The notes beneath the pieces were generated by a model. It worked only from the letters and a program-made list of their open reading frames with translations. It was not told the origin of the DNA and did no database searches. Below are positions 37,676-46,369 of a stretch of DNA of 64,000 nucleotides, piece after piece (position 1 is the stretch's first letter; each line of letters starts with the position of its first letter). Both the position numbers and the translations under genes were made by a program. Source of the stretch: Echinimonas agarilytica (GTDB taxonomy: Bacteria > Pseudomonadota > Gammaproteobacteria > Enterobacterales > Neiellaceae); contig NZ_JAMQGP010000003.1 in NCBI RefSeq assembly GCF_023703465.1, forward strand, positions 310,001 through 374,000, read 5' to 3'.

Positions 37676-40072
37676 ATGTGGAATAGGGTTCAGTGGCCAG
37701 CACTTCTGATGGCAATTTTGTTATCAGGATGTGGTGGAAGCAGCGGTGGAAGCCTAGTGTTTGATGATGGTACAGGTGATGATACTGACCCTGAACCAAC
37801 AGAGCCAGTTAGCACAGTAGAAATATCGTTATGGGATTGCGATAGTTACGACATTTCAGATCCTAGTATTTCCGATTGTTCTGAAACGAACGAGGTACGA
37901 GAGACGCCAACCACGGTGGTGTATGTGGTTGCCAAAGAAGGAGGGCGTGAAGCCTCCGGTGTCAAAGTCACTGTCGACACAGACAAAGGTAATTTGTCGG
38001 TCTCAGATGGCAGTGTTTTGACCAATTCAAATGGCCAAGGCTACATGACGTTAGCGCCCGGAGAAGACACCGGTGTTGTGACGCTCACGGCTAATTATTC
38101 TGATGCTGATTCAGCGGAAGTGATTGCCACTATTTTTGGTGCCCCAACTACATCTGACAAAACCATTGATGTGAGTTTATGGGATTGCCCGCCAAGTCAA
38201 AGCGGATGCATGGAAATTGATGACTTCTCATCCGCATCACCTGCACTTATTATCGTGAAAGCCACTAGCGATCAGCAACCAGCCACTAAAGCTAAAGTGG
38301 TAGTGACTGCCGACAAAGGCACCTTGTCACCGTCAGATGGTGTTGCCTTAACGGATGACGAAGGTATGGCTTACATAGACATATCAGCGGGCGTTGATAG
38401 CGGTATTGTCACCATTTCTGGCACATACGATGATGCTTCTGACGAAGTGCTAGCAACGATTAACGAGGTTAAAATCAACCTTGAGCTGACATCAACTTTG
38501 GCTCCGGGTGATGAGTTGGCCGATGGCTCTACATTGCCGATTACGGCCACATTAACCACAGATGATGGCGAACCTTATTTGTCGCCAGTGGAAGTGACGT
38601 TTACGTCTCAATGTGTGGCAAGCGACAAAGCTGAGTTAGATGATTCTATATTAGCCACCAATGGTACAGCTCAAGCCACATACAAATCAGCAGGGTGTGA
38701 AGCTGAAGATGTGATTACGGCCTCTGTGACATTGGGCAGTTCGAGCGACACGCAGCAGCTTCTTATTCCGATTGCAGTGACGTTGGCTGGCAATATCGAA
38801 TTTGTTTCAGCAGCGCCAGAATTGATCAACTTGCAAGGTACGGGGGGGCAAACAAGTTCTGTCGTGACCTTTAAAGTGACAGACTCAAGTCAAAATGTGA
38901 AACAAGGCCAACAAGTTAACTTCTCACTCGCCAGTGGCGAAGATAAAGTTGAATTGAATGTGATGTCGGCCATTTCTAACAATGACGGTGAAGTGACCGT
39001 GACGGTGACGTCTAAGTCACTGCCAGGCTCGGCTCGTATTCAAGCCGAAGTGGACGGAAGTGACCCTATCATTACAGCGGTATCATCCGTGCTCGCAATT
39101 GCAACGGGCCTGCCTGACGCGGACAGTTTCTCAATTTCGTTTGATACTGTGAATCCGAATGCGTGGAGCACAGATGGTGTTCCTGTTGTTGTGACTGTTA
39201 GAGTTGCTGACCACTTTAACAACCCAGTCCCTGACGACACGTCTATCTCGTTTATTGCTGAAGGCGGTTCAATTCAACCGGCTTGTAAAACGAGTGGTGG
39301 CAAATGTTCGGTGACGTGGGAGTCTGCAGATCCAAGGCCACTCGACGCGCGCGTCACTGTATTAGCATTTGTTGAGGGTGAAGAATCATTTTATGACCTT
39401 GATGGGGATGGTTTGTACACCGAGGGTACAGACACCTTTGTTGCTTATTACGATTTAGGCGAGGCCTATCGCGATGACAATGAAAATGGTGTGTATGACG
39501 ATGTGGACCAATTAATCGACCGCAACAAAGACCGTATCTATAACGGGCCAAATGGCATCTACGACGGCTTGCTGTGTAGCGATGCTTCATCTGCAACCGG
39601 TGGGTGTAATAAATCATTGGTTGATGTCACTAGTCTTGGTGCCAATGTGATTGTCATGGCTGGCAACAGTCCTGAGGCATATTTCTGTGCCAACGATGGT
39701 TCTGATGTTGATTGCAGCGGCGGACCAAGTGGTGCACCATCGACTCAAGCCAGTAATATTGATCGTGTGTATGTTTGTATACGCGACCGTGCACCAGACG
39801 GAACCTATAACCCTGTTGCTCAAGATAGTACGATTAGCTTTAGGGCGGGGTCGGGCTCTGATCTTGTGGTTGAAGCACCGTCAAATTTCGTGCAAGGATT
39901 TACCAATAACGCGATTTACCATGACTTCTTGGGTATTGATGATACCCAGTCTTGTGGTGATGGGTTGTACAGCGTTTTAATCAATACCGATGAAGGCTTG
40001 GGCAGTGTTATTGTCGAACTTGGAACTGGAGAAAACCCCATTTCATCTTCAATTTCGATAGTGGCTCCATAA
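37676..40072 (+). CDS. Surface lipoprotein with tandem Ig-like (Big_1/invasin-type) domains
   Basis: A 798-residue lipoprotein: lipobox LLSGC near residue 19, Gly/Ser and Asp-rich spacer, then several Ig-like domains. The first two are clear duplicates: each opens with a SLWDC block and contains a DKGxLSxSDG strand (VDTDKGNLSVSDG; VTADKGTLSPSDG). Two or three further Big_1-like domains follow. Near residues 565-630 is an Asp-rich stretch (DLDGDGLYTEGTD, DDNENGVYDDVDQ, DRNKDRIYNG) that resembles calcium-binding EF/dockerin-type loops. Cys residues occur in pairs, consistent with disulfides outside the cytoplasm. A structural or adhesive role is likely but unproved. A strong terminator follows. 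Confidence 0.82.
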   Translation: MWNRVQWPALLMAILLSGCGGSSGGSLVFDDGTGDDTDPEPTEPVSTVEISLWDCDSYDISDPSISDCSETNEVRETPTTVVYVVAKEGGREASGVKVTVDTDKGNLSVSDGSVLTNSNGQGYMTLAPGEDTGVVTLTANYSDADSAEVIATIFGAPTTSDKTIDVSLWDCPPSQSGCMEIDDFSSASPALIIVKATSDQQPATKAKVVVTADKGTLSPSDGVALTDDEGMAYIDISAGVDSGIVTISGTYDDASDEVLATINEVKINLELTSTLAPGDELADGSTLPITATLTTDDGEPYLSPVEVTFTSQCVASDKAELDDSILATNGTAQATYKSAGCEAEDVITASVTLGSSSDTQQLLIPIAVTLAGNIEFVSAAPELINLQGTGGQTSSVVTFKVTDSSQNVKQGQQVNFSLASGEDKVELNVMSAISNNDGEVTVTVTSKSLPGSARIQAEVDGSDPIITAVSSVLAIATGLPDADSFSISFDTVNPNAWSTDGVPVVVTVRVADHFNNPVPDDTSISFIAEGGSIQPACKTSGGKCSVTWESADPRPLDARVTVLAFVEGEESFYDLDGDGLYTEGTDTFVAYYDLGEAYRDDNENGVYDDVDQLIDRNKDRIYNGPNGIYDGLLCSDASSATGGCNKSLVDVTSLGANVIVMAGNSPEAYFCANDGSDVDCSGGPSGAPSTQASNIDRVYVCIRDRAPDGTYNPVAQDSTISFRAGSGSDLVVEAPSNFVQGFTNNAIYHDFLGIDDTQSCGDGLYSVLINTDEGLGSVIVELGTGENPISSSISIVAP

Positions 40073-40085
40073 GCTATAAATCGAC

Positions 40086-40113
40086 TAAAAAGGCGCCGTT
40101 TGGCGCCTTTTTT
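40086..40113. terminator. Terminator after the Ig-like lipoprotein gene
   Basis: A perfect 11-bp stem, aaaaaggcgcc and ggcgccttttt, with a 4-base loop and T-runs on both strands; lies between convergent genes and may serve both. Confidence 0.95.
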
Positions 40114-40124
40114 TATGGGGGGGG

Positions 40125-41471
40125 CTAAAAGGACTGTTGGAATGGGTAAATAGAACCTAAATCAAGAAGTTGAGTCAGTTGATCTAGTGCCTCATGGCAC
40201 TCTTGAATAAACGTCATGTCAGCGAGATCTGCTACTTCAACACGATCGCGGTAATAGCGTTTAATGCATTGTTCCAATGCTGCAATTTTAGTCTCTGACA
40301 TGAGACACGCTTGGTTTACCGCGGCGGCTTCGACATCGTTTAATACCACTCGTAAACGAAGACAAGCAGGGCCACCACCATTGGCCATGCTTTGTTTCAC
40401 ATCGATGAATTCGACCTGTTGTATCGGCGTGTTCTGTTGCATCAAGTCTTTTAAATAAGTCTCTACGCTTGCTGTTTTTTGGCACTCTGTTGGCGCTACA
40501 AGAGCCATGGAGCCATTTTCTAGCGTTATTAGTTGAGTATTGAACAAATAACTTTGAATGGCGTCAGAGACGGATACAGCCTTATTTTTCACTTCAATTA
40601 AGTGTAACGGGTGATGACCTTCGTAGGCGGCGGTTAAGTCGGCTTTTAATTGTGCCGGTTCGGCAAACGCTAGCTCGTGATAGAAAAGTGCGTTGCTGTT
40701 CCCCACGCTGATGACGTCATTGTGAAATACGCCAGCATCAATCACATCGGGATTTTGTTGCGCGTAAACCACTTTGCTTGGCGATAATCCATGTTTCCGT
40801 GCAACCGCTTGACTGGCTTCGAGCGTTTGGCGGGCAGGAAATTTTTTGGGAGAAGGGACTGAACCATCAAAAGCTACTTTACCGTAAACAAACAATTCTA
40901 CGCCCGCTGTGCCATAGTTACTGCACAAGCGCGTGTGGTTAGCAGCGCCTTCATCTCCGAAATGTTCTGACATGGGCAGAACAGCGTGATGATGGAAATG
41001 CTGACGGCTCGGAAACACCCGTTGTAAAAGTGTTCGGGTAAATTCGGGCTCTAGTGAACGATGGTACTTATTGACCAAGTTTGCTGCGGTAAAGTTGACC
41101 TTGCCGTTGGCGCAATCGGGACTGGGTGAAACCGTGGCAGCATTGGCGGTCCACATGGATGACGCCGACATGCAAGACTGAAAAATTGCAGGACATTGTT
41201 GACTTGCGGATCGAATCACATCAGCATCTGTGCCAATGAAACCCAAGTTTCGTAATGCCGAAACGTCAGGTCGTTGTTGCGGAGCGAGTACGCCTTGAGG
41301 TATTCCTAAAGAGAGTAGCGTACGCATTTTTGACAAGCCTTGAAGGGCTGCTTTTTGAGGGTTAGATGGCGTTTGAGCATTGCCGGTTGATGCAATGTTG
41401 CCAAATGATAGGCCCGCATAGTTATGGTGAGGGCCGACCAAACCATCAAAATTAAATTCTTTAAACGACAT
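40125..41471 (-). CDS. astB: N-succinylarginine dihydrolase
   Basis: AstB hydrolyses N2-succinylarginine to succinylornithine, two NH3 and CO2, the second step of the arginine succinyltransferase pathway. The 448-residue protein (E. coli 447) starts with the family N-terminus FNFDGLVGPHHNYAG. It keeps the SMWTANAATVSPS block and the catalytic Cys in MANGGGPACLRLRV near the C-terminus. ATG at 41471 is chosen from this conserved N-terminus; a longer frame begins 63 bases upstream. The other ast genes (astA, astC, astD) are not in the window. Confidence 0.96.
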   Translation of the reverse strand: MSFKEFNFDGLVGPHHNYAGLSFGNIASTGNAQTPSNPQKAALQGLSKMRTLLSLGIPQGVLAPQQRPDVSALRNLGFIGTDADVIRSASQQCPAIFQSCMSASSMWTANAATVSPSPDCANGKVNFTAANLVNKYHRSLEPEFTRTLLQRVFPSRQHFHHHAVLPMSEHFGDEGAANHTRLCSNYGTAGVELFVYGKVAFDGSVPSPKKFPARQTLEASQAVARKHGLSPSKVVYAQQNPDVIDAGVFHNDVISVGNSNALFYHELAFAEPAQLKADLTAAYEGHHPLHLIEVKNKAVSVSDAIQSYLFNTQLITLENGSMALVAPTECQKTASVETYLKDLMQQNTPIQQVEFIDVKQSMANGGGPACLRLRVVLNDVEAAAVNQACLMSETKIAALEQCIKRYYRDRVEVADLADMTFIQECHEALDQLTQLLDLGSIYPFQQSF

Positions 41472-41595
41472 AGTTAGTTTCTGGCATTGTTTTTTGAGTA
41501 AGCCGGTCAGTAAGTATGGGAAACGTAGAGGCATTGAACAATGCCCTAGGGGGTAATTTCTTGCTCAGCAATTATCAATTTTTTGCAAACAAAAG

Positions 41596-41624
41596 TTGAC
41601 ATCCTTGCATTGAGCGCATTATCT
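41596..41624 (+). promoter_or_regulatory. Sigma-70 promoter of topA
   Basis: TTGACA at 41596-41601 and TTATCT at 41619-41624 are separated by 17 bases, 61 bases upstream of the topA ATG. This is the best consensus match I see in the window. Confidence 0.65.
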
Positions 41625-41685
41625 CTCTATATATACGCATCATTTTTCGAGTTGCTTCGAACCACCAAAGGTTGCATTCAGTCAT

Positions 41686-44340
41686 ATGGGAAAATCGCTG
41701 GTTATTGTGGAGTCACCGGCTAAAGCCAAGACCATCAATAAATATCTCGGTAAAGACTTTGTAGTGAAGTCCAGTGTTGGACATATTCGCGATTTGCCTA
41801 CGGGTAGTCGTAATAATGGGACAGCTGCGCGTAAGCGTGCGTCAACCGCTGGACTTTCAGCAGAGCAAAAAGAAAAACTCAAACGTGAGAAAGAGCGTAA
41901 AGCGCTGGTCTCACGTATGGGAATCGATCCCGATCATGGTTGGAAGGCTCAGTATGAAGTTCTTCCGGGCAAAGAAAAGGTTGTTAACGAACTCAAAGCG
42001 CTCGCTGAAAATGCCGACTGCATCTATCTCGCAACCGATTTGGATCGCGAGGGAGAAGCCATTGCATGGCATTTACGCGAAGTCATTGGTGGTGATCCAA
42101 GCCGCTATCAACGTGTTGTGTTCAACGAGATTACTAAATCTGCTATTCAGAACGCCTTTGCTGAGCCGGCGATCCTTAATCAGGATCGCGTTAACGCTCA
42201 ACAGGCGCGTCGTTTTCTCGACCGAGTTGTTGGTTTTATGGTGTCGCCTCTACTTTGGAAAAAAGTAGCGCGAGGTTTATCTGCTGGTCGTGTTCAATCG
42301 GTAGCCGTGCGCCTTGTGGTGGAACGCGAACGTGAAATTAAAGCATTTGTACCCGAAGAGTTTTGGCGTATTCATGCTGAGCTAGACGCTCAAGGTGAGG
42401 TCTTTAAGGCGGAACTTCAGCGTTATGCGGGCAAAGCCTTCAAAGCAACCAATGAAACTGAAGCCATGACGGCGGTTAAAGCATTAAAAGCAGGGCAGTT
42501 CATTGTTTCTAATCGTGAAGTGAAGCCTAGCCGTTCTAAACCTTCAGCTCCATTTATCACCTCAACGCTGCAGCAAGCAGCGAGTACACGCTTGGGCTTT
42601 GGCGTGAAGAAAACCATGATGATGGCACAGCGCTTATATGAAGCCGGTCACATCACTTATATGCGTACCGATTCAACTAATTTAAGCCAGCAGGCGGTTG
42701 AGTCATGCCGCGAATTTATTGGTTCTAATTTTGGTAGTCGTTATTTGCCTGATTCTGCAAATTTGTACGGCAGCAAAGAAAATGCACAAGAAGCTCATGA
42801 AGCGATTCGTCCTTCCGAAGTGTCGCTTCAAGCCTCTCAGCTGTCGGGCATGGAAAAAGATGCCGAACGCTTGTATGAGTTGATTTGGAAGCAGTTTGTG
42901 GCGTGTCAAATGACTCCCGCAGAATATGATGCAACTAAGTTAAGCGTTGCCGTGGGCGACTACGAGCTACGTGCAAGTGGCCGAACGTTGAAGTTTGATG
43001 GTTGGACGCGCGTGTTGGCTCCGCTGGTACGTAAAGCTGAAGACGAAGTGATTCTGCCCATGGTTAAAGCCGGGCAACAACTGGGTCTGGAGCAACTGAA
43101 GCCAACACAGCACTTCACCAAACCGCCTGCTCGCTTCAGTGAAGCTGCATTAGTGAAAGAGCTTGAAAAGCGTGGTATTGGACGTCCATCAACGTACGCT
43201 GCAATTATTTCTACCATTCAAGATCGTGGTTATGTGCGTCTAGAAACACGTCGTTTCTATGCTGAAAAAATGGGTGAAATTGTCACCGACCGTTTGGTGG
43301 GTAACTTCCGCGATTTAATGAATTTTGATTTTACCGCTCAAATGGAAAATACACTTGATTCAGTGGCCTCTGGTGACAAGAATTGGGTCGATGTATTGGA
43401 CATGTTCTACGCCGACTTCTCGGGTCAGCTAGAGCAAGCAGCATTGCCTGCTGAAGAAGGTGGAATGTCTGATAATCAAATGGTGATGACGGATATTCCA
43501 TGCAGCAAGTGTGGCCGTCAAATGGGAATTCGTACCGGTCAAACGGGTGTGTTCCTTGGGTGCTCAGGATATTCCTTGCCTCCAAAAGAGCGCTGCAATA
43601 ACACCATGAATTTGACGCCGGGAGATGAAGCGGAGTCGGCCAACTTGTCGACTGAAACCGAAACGCTTATGGCGATGAAGCGTTGCAGAAAGTGCGGCAC
43701 TGCCATGGATAGCTACCTCATCGATACTGAGCGAAAGCTACACGTTTGTGGTAACAACCCAAACTGCGATGGTGTAGAAGTCGAGAAAGGCGAATTTAAG
43801 ATTAAGGGTTATGACGGTCCTCTACTTGAGTGCGACCGTTGTGGCTCTGACATGCAACTTAAGTCTGGACGATTCGGGAAGTACTTTGGCTGTACTAACG
43901 AAGAATGTAAAAACACACGTAAGTTACTTAAAAATGGTGAAGCAGCTCCGCCGAAAGAAGATCCAGTGCCATTGCCAGAATTGCCGTGCGAAAAATCTGA
44001 TGCGCACTTTGTTCTGCGTGATGGCGCGGCAGGTATCTTCTTAGCGGCTCATACGTTCCCGAAATCACGTGAAACTCGTGCGCCACAAGTGCAAGAGTTG
44101 GCTCGTTTTAGAGATCGTATCTCGTCTAAGTTCTATTATTTAGCCGATGCGCCGCAAAAGGATCCGGATGGTAATCCGTCTGTGGTTCGTTTCAGCCGCA
44201 AGAATAAAGAACAATATGTGATGAGTGAAGTTGAGGGCAAAGCGACCGGTTGGACGGCTCATTATCGTGACGATAAATGGGTTGAAGAAGCCAAGCCAAA
44301 AGCGAAACCGAAGAAAGCCGCAGCTCGCAAGAAAAAATAG
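41686..44340 (+). CDS. topA: DNA topoisomerase I
   Basis: TopA relaxes negative supercoils by a type IA mechanism. The 884-residue protein has an N-terminal TOPRIM domain ([19 protein letters not shown] at 4-22, [13 protein letters not shown] for metal binding) and the active-site Tyr325 in [13 protein letters not shown]. At the C-terminus are three zinc-ribbon units with CSKCG, CRKCG and CDRCG cysteines, then a Lys-rich tail. Domain order and size match E. coli TopA (865 residues). A good sigma-70 promoter lies directly upstream. Confidence 0.97.
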   Translation: MGKSLVIVESPAKAKTINKYLGKDFVVKSSVGHIRDLPTGSRNNGTAARKRASTAGLSAEQKEKLKREKERKALVSRMGIDPDHGWKAQYEVLPGKEKVVNELKALAENADCIYLATDLDREGEAIAWHLREVIGGDPSRYQRVVFNEITKSAIQNAFAEPAILNQDRVNAQQARRFLDRVVGFMVSPLLWKKVARGLSAGRVQSVAVRLVVEREREIKAFVPEEFWRIHAELDAQGEVFKAELQRYAGKAFKATNETEAMTAVKALKAGQFIVSNREVKPSRSKPSAPFITSTLQQAASTRLGFGVKKTMMMAQRLYEAGHITYMRTDSTNLSQQAVESCREFIGSNFGSRYLPDSANLYGSKENAQEAHEAIRPSEVSLQASQLSGMEKDAERLYELIWKQFVACQMTPAEYDATKLSVAVGDYELRASGRTLKFDGWTRVLAPLVRKAEDEVILPMVKAGQQLGLEQLKPTQHFTKPPARFSEAALVKELEKRGIGRPSTYAAIISTIQDRGYVRLETRRFYAEKMGEIVTDRLVGNFRDLMNFDFTAQMENTLDSVASGDKNWVDVLDMFYADFSGQLEQAALPAEEGGMSDNQMVMTDIPCSKCGRQMGIRTGQTGVFLGCSGYSLPPKERCNNTMNLTPGDEAESANLSTETETLMAMKRCRKCGTAMDSYLIDTERKLHVCGNNPNCDGVEVEKGEFKIKGYDGPLLECDRCGSDMQLKSGRFGKYFGCTNEECKNTRKLLKNGEAAPPKEDPVPLPELPCEKSDAHFVLRDGAAGIFLAAHTFPKSRETRAPQVQELARFRDRISSKFYYLADAPQKDPDGNPSVVRFSRKNKEQYVMSEVEGKATGWTAHYRDDKWVEEAKPKAKPKKAAARKKK

Positions 44341-44411
44341 CGCAGCAGTGACTCATTCTGAGCCACTTGTAACAACCAGCCTGTAAAAACGGCTAGGTTA
44401 ATGCCTCAAAG

Positions 44412-44439
44412 GCCTTACACACCCGTGTAGGGCTTTTTT
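44412..44439 (+). terminator. Intrinsic terminator of topA
   Basis: A 9-bp stem with one G-T wobble (gccttacac against gtgtagggc), a 4-base loop, followed by six T; located 71 bases after the topA stop. Confidence 0.85.
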
Positions 44440-44493
44440 ATTGCATATTGATGACTAGAGTTTGAAGGCACACCATGTTCATCGTCATGATAG

Positions 44494-45393
44494 CTACTGT
44501 AATTGGTCCGCGATAGATTCAATGATGAAATCAACAAAGCATTTGAGTTTTAGTGAACTTTGGTAAGGTTTGTAAAATACTGCATGAATGGGCTGGTATT
44601 GTGTGATGGTTGCGTCAGTTAGCACTTGTACCAAGCGCCCTTGAGTTAAATCGTTGCGGGTCATAAAGTCGGCTAAACACGCAATGCCCATGCCGTTGAG
44701 CGTTGCTTGCCGAATTAAAGATCCACTGCTGCACGCCAGTTTTGTGTTGAGCTCAAATGCTTTGCTCTGTTCGTCTTGAATGAGTGGCCAATGGTTCAGA
44801 CTGAGCGGTTGAGAAAAACCAATACACGCATGTTGATGCAAGTCATTCACATGGTTCGGAACACCGTGATTCTTCAAGTACTCCGGGCTTGCAATAATCC
44901 GCAGCGGCGATTTGCCAACACGCCGGTAATGCAGTGATGAATCTTTCAGCTCCCCAATTCTAAACGCGACGTCAACTTGCTCGGCGATTAAGTCGATTTG
45001 ATGATCAAAGCTCGCTAGTTCCAATTGAATTTTGGGATACTTTTTCATAAAGCCATCAATGTAAGGCATGATGCAGTGCTCTAGAAATGGTGTAGGAGCG
45101 TCCACTTTCAATTTACCCGCTGGTTCACCATGACTAAGGGCTGCGTTGTCTTGAATATCATTGACGATGGTCAATGCTAATTGCGCTTTTTCAGTGATGA
45201 TTCTCCCTTCGTTGGTTAGGCTAATACGTCGAGTTGTGCGGGTAAATAGTTGAATATTTAACTGTCTTTCTAATTGGCCTATTTTTCGACTGATGGCTGA
45301 GGGAGTTTGTCCTAGCAATTCCGCTGTTTTACTGAAGCTGCCGCTGGTATTGACCGCCACCAAGACTTTGAGTTGATCTAATGTAATATTCAT
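44494..45393 (-). CDS. LysR-family transcriptional regulator
   Basis: A 299-residue regulator: N-terminal winged HTH (residues 1-60; GSFSKTAELLGQTPSAISRKIGQLE) and a type-2 periplasmic-binding-like effector domain (about 90-295). It is divergently transcribed from the SDR gene at 45506 with a 112-base gap, the usual arrangement in which a LysR protein controls its neighbour. It most resembles the aromatic/quinone-type group where the partner is often a reductase. Effector unknown. Confidence 0.9.
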   Translation of the reverse strand: MNITLDQLKVLVAVNTSGSFSKTAELLGQTPSAISRKIGQLERQLNIQLFTRTTRRISLTNEGRIITEKAQLALTIVNDIQDNAALSHGEPAGKLKVDAPTPFLEHCIMPYIDGFMKKYPKIQLELASFDHQIDLIAEQVDVAFRIGELKDSSLHYRRVGKSPLRIIASPEYLKNHGVPNHVNDLHQHACIGFSQPLSLNHWPLIQDEQSKAFELNTKLACSSGSLIRQATLNGMGIACLADFMTRNDLTQGRLVQVLTDATITQYQPIHAVFYKPYQSSLKLKCFVDFIIESIADQLQ

Positions 45394-45505
45394 TTGTTCT
45401 CTTTTGGCACAAGTGATGTTCCATTGATGATATTTTAGTAGGTTGTTTCTGCGTTTAGTATATGTCTCCTAGAATAAATACACCGTTTTCCTTTGGAGTC
45501 ATCAT

Positions 45506-46294
45506 ATGAACTTACAACTCACCAACAAGCTTGCATTGGTTACCGCATCTACTGGCGGTATTGGTTTAGAAATTGCCAAATCGTTGGCAGCCGAAGGCGC
45601 GACTGTCATTGTCAATGGTCGTTCATCTACCAGTGTTGAACGTGCAATCGAAGCAATTACTGCTGCGATTCCAACCGCGAAACTAGAGCGTCTAGTGGCT
45701 GACAATGCAACTGCCGAAGGAAATGACATCACCACCCAGCAATTCCCTAACATTGATATTTTGATTAACAATTTGGGGATCTATGAGTCGGTTGAGTTTT
45801 TGAAAAGTACCGATGAGCAATGGCAGCACATTATGGATGTGAATATTATGAGTGGAGTGCGATTATCGCGCTTTTACTTGAATACTATGCTCGCACAAGA
45901 TTCCGGTAGAATTATCTTTATGTCCAGTGAGTCGGCTGTAAATCCGGCACCAGAGATGGCGCATTACAGCGCCACGAAAACAATGCAAATGTCGTTGTCC
46001 AGAAGTTTGTCGGAGTTGACGAAAGGGACTCAAGTGACAGTCAATACCTTGTTGCCGGGCTCGACTCAAACCGAAGGTGTGAAAGAATTTGTTCAAAACT
46101 TATTTCCCGAACTTGCTTATGAAGAAGCCGAACGTAAGTTTATGGAAGAGAACCGCTCCACGTCGTTGATTGGCCGTTTGATTAATCCAAAAGAGATCGC
46201 AGACTTTGCCACTTTCATCAGTAGCCCACTATCTTCTGCAATTAATGGCGCAGCACTGCGTATTGATGGCGGAATTGTGCGCTCCGTATTTTAA
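45506..46294 (+). CDS. Short-chain dehydrogenase/reductase
   Basis: A 262-residue classical SDR with Gly-rich motif TASTGGIG at about residues 13-20, INNLG (NNAG equivalent), catalytic Ser in MSSES and Tyr/Lys in HYSATKTMQMS. The C-terminus GAALRIDGGIVRSVF closes the fold as in 3-oxoacyl-ACP-reductase-like members. ATG has GGAG 9 bases upstream. It is divergent from the LysR gene, its probable regulator. Substrate cannot be told from sequence. Confidence 0.88.
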   Translation: MNLQLTNKLALVTASTGGIGLEIAKSLAAEGATVIVNGRSSTSVERAIEAITAAIPTAKLERLVADNATAEGNDITTQQFPNIDILINNLGIYESVEFLKSTDEQWQHIMDVNIMSGVRLSRFYLNTMLAQDSGRIIFMSSESAVNPAPEMAHYSATKTMQMSLSRSLSELTKGTQVTVNTLLPGSTQTEGVKEFVQNLFPELAYEEAERKFMEENRSTSLIGRLINPKEIADFATFISSPLSSAINGAALRIDGGIVRSVF

Positions 46295-46318
46295 GCACGT
46301 TGTAGACTAATGATGTGT

Positions 46319-46354
46319 ATCGCCCCAAAAACCGTGTGTCGGCTATGGGGCGAT
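46319..46354. terminator. Hairpin between the SDR gene and the GH50 gene
   Basis: A perfect 9-bp stem, atcgcccca (46319-46327) and tggggcgat (46346-46354), with an inner ccg/cgg pair. It lies between convergent genes without a clear T-run; a terminator for one or both is likely. Confidence 0.55.
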
Positions 46355-46369
46355 ATGTGTGATGCACCA

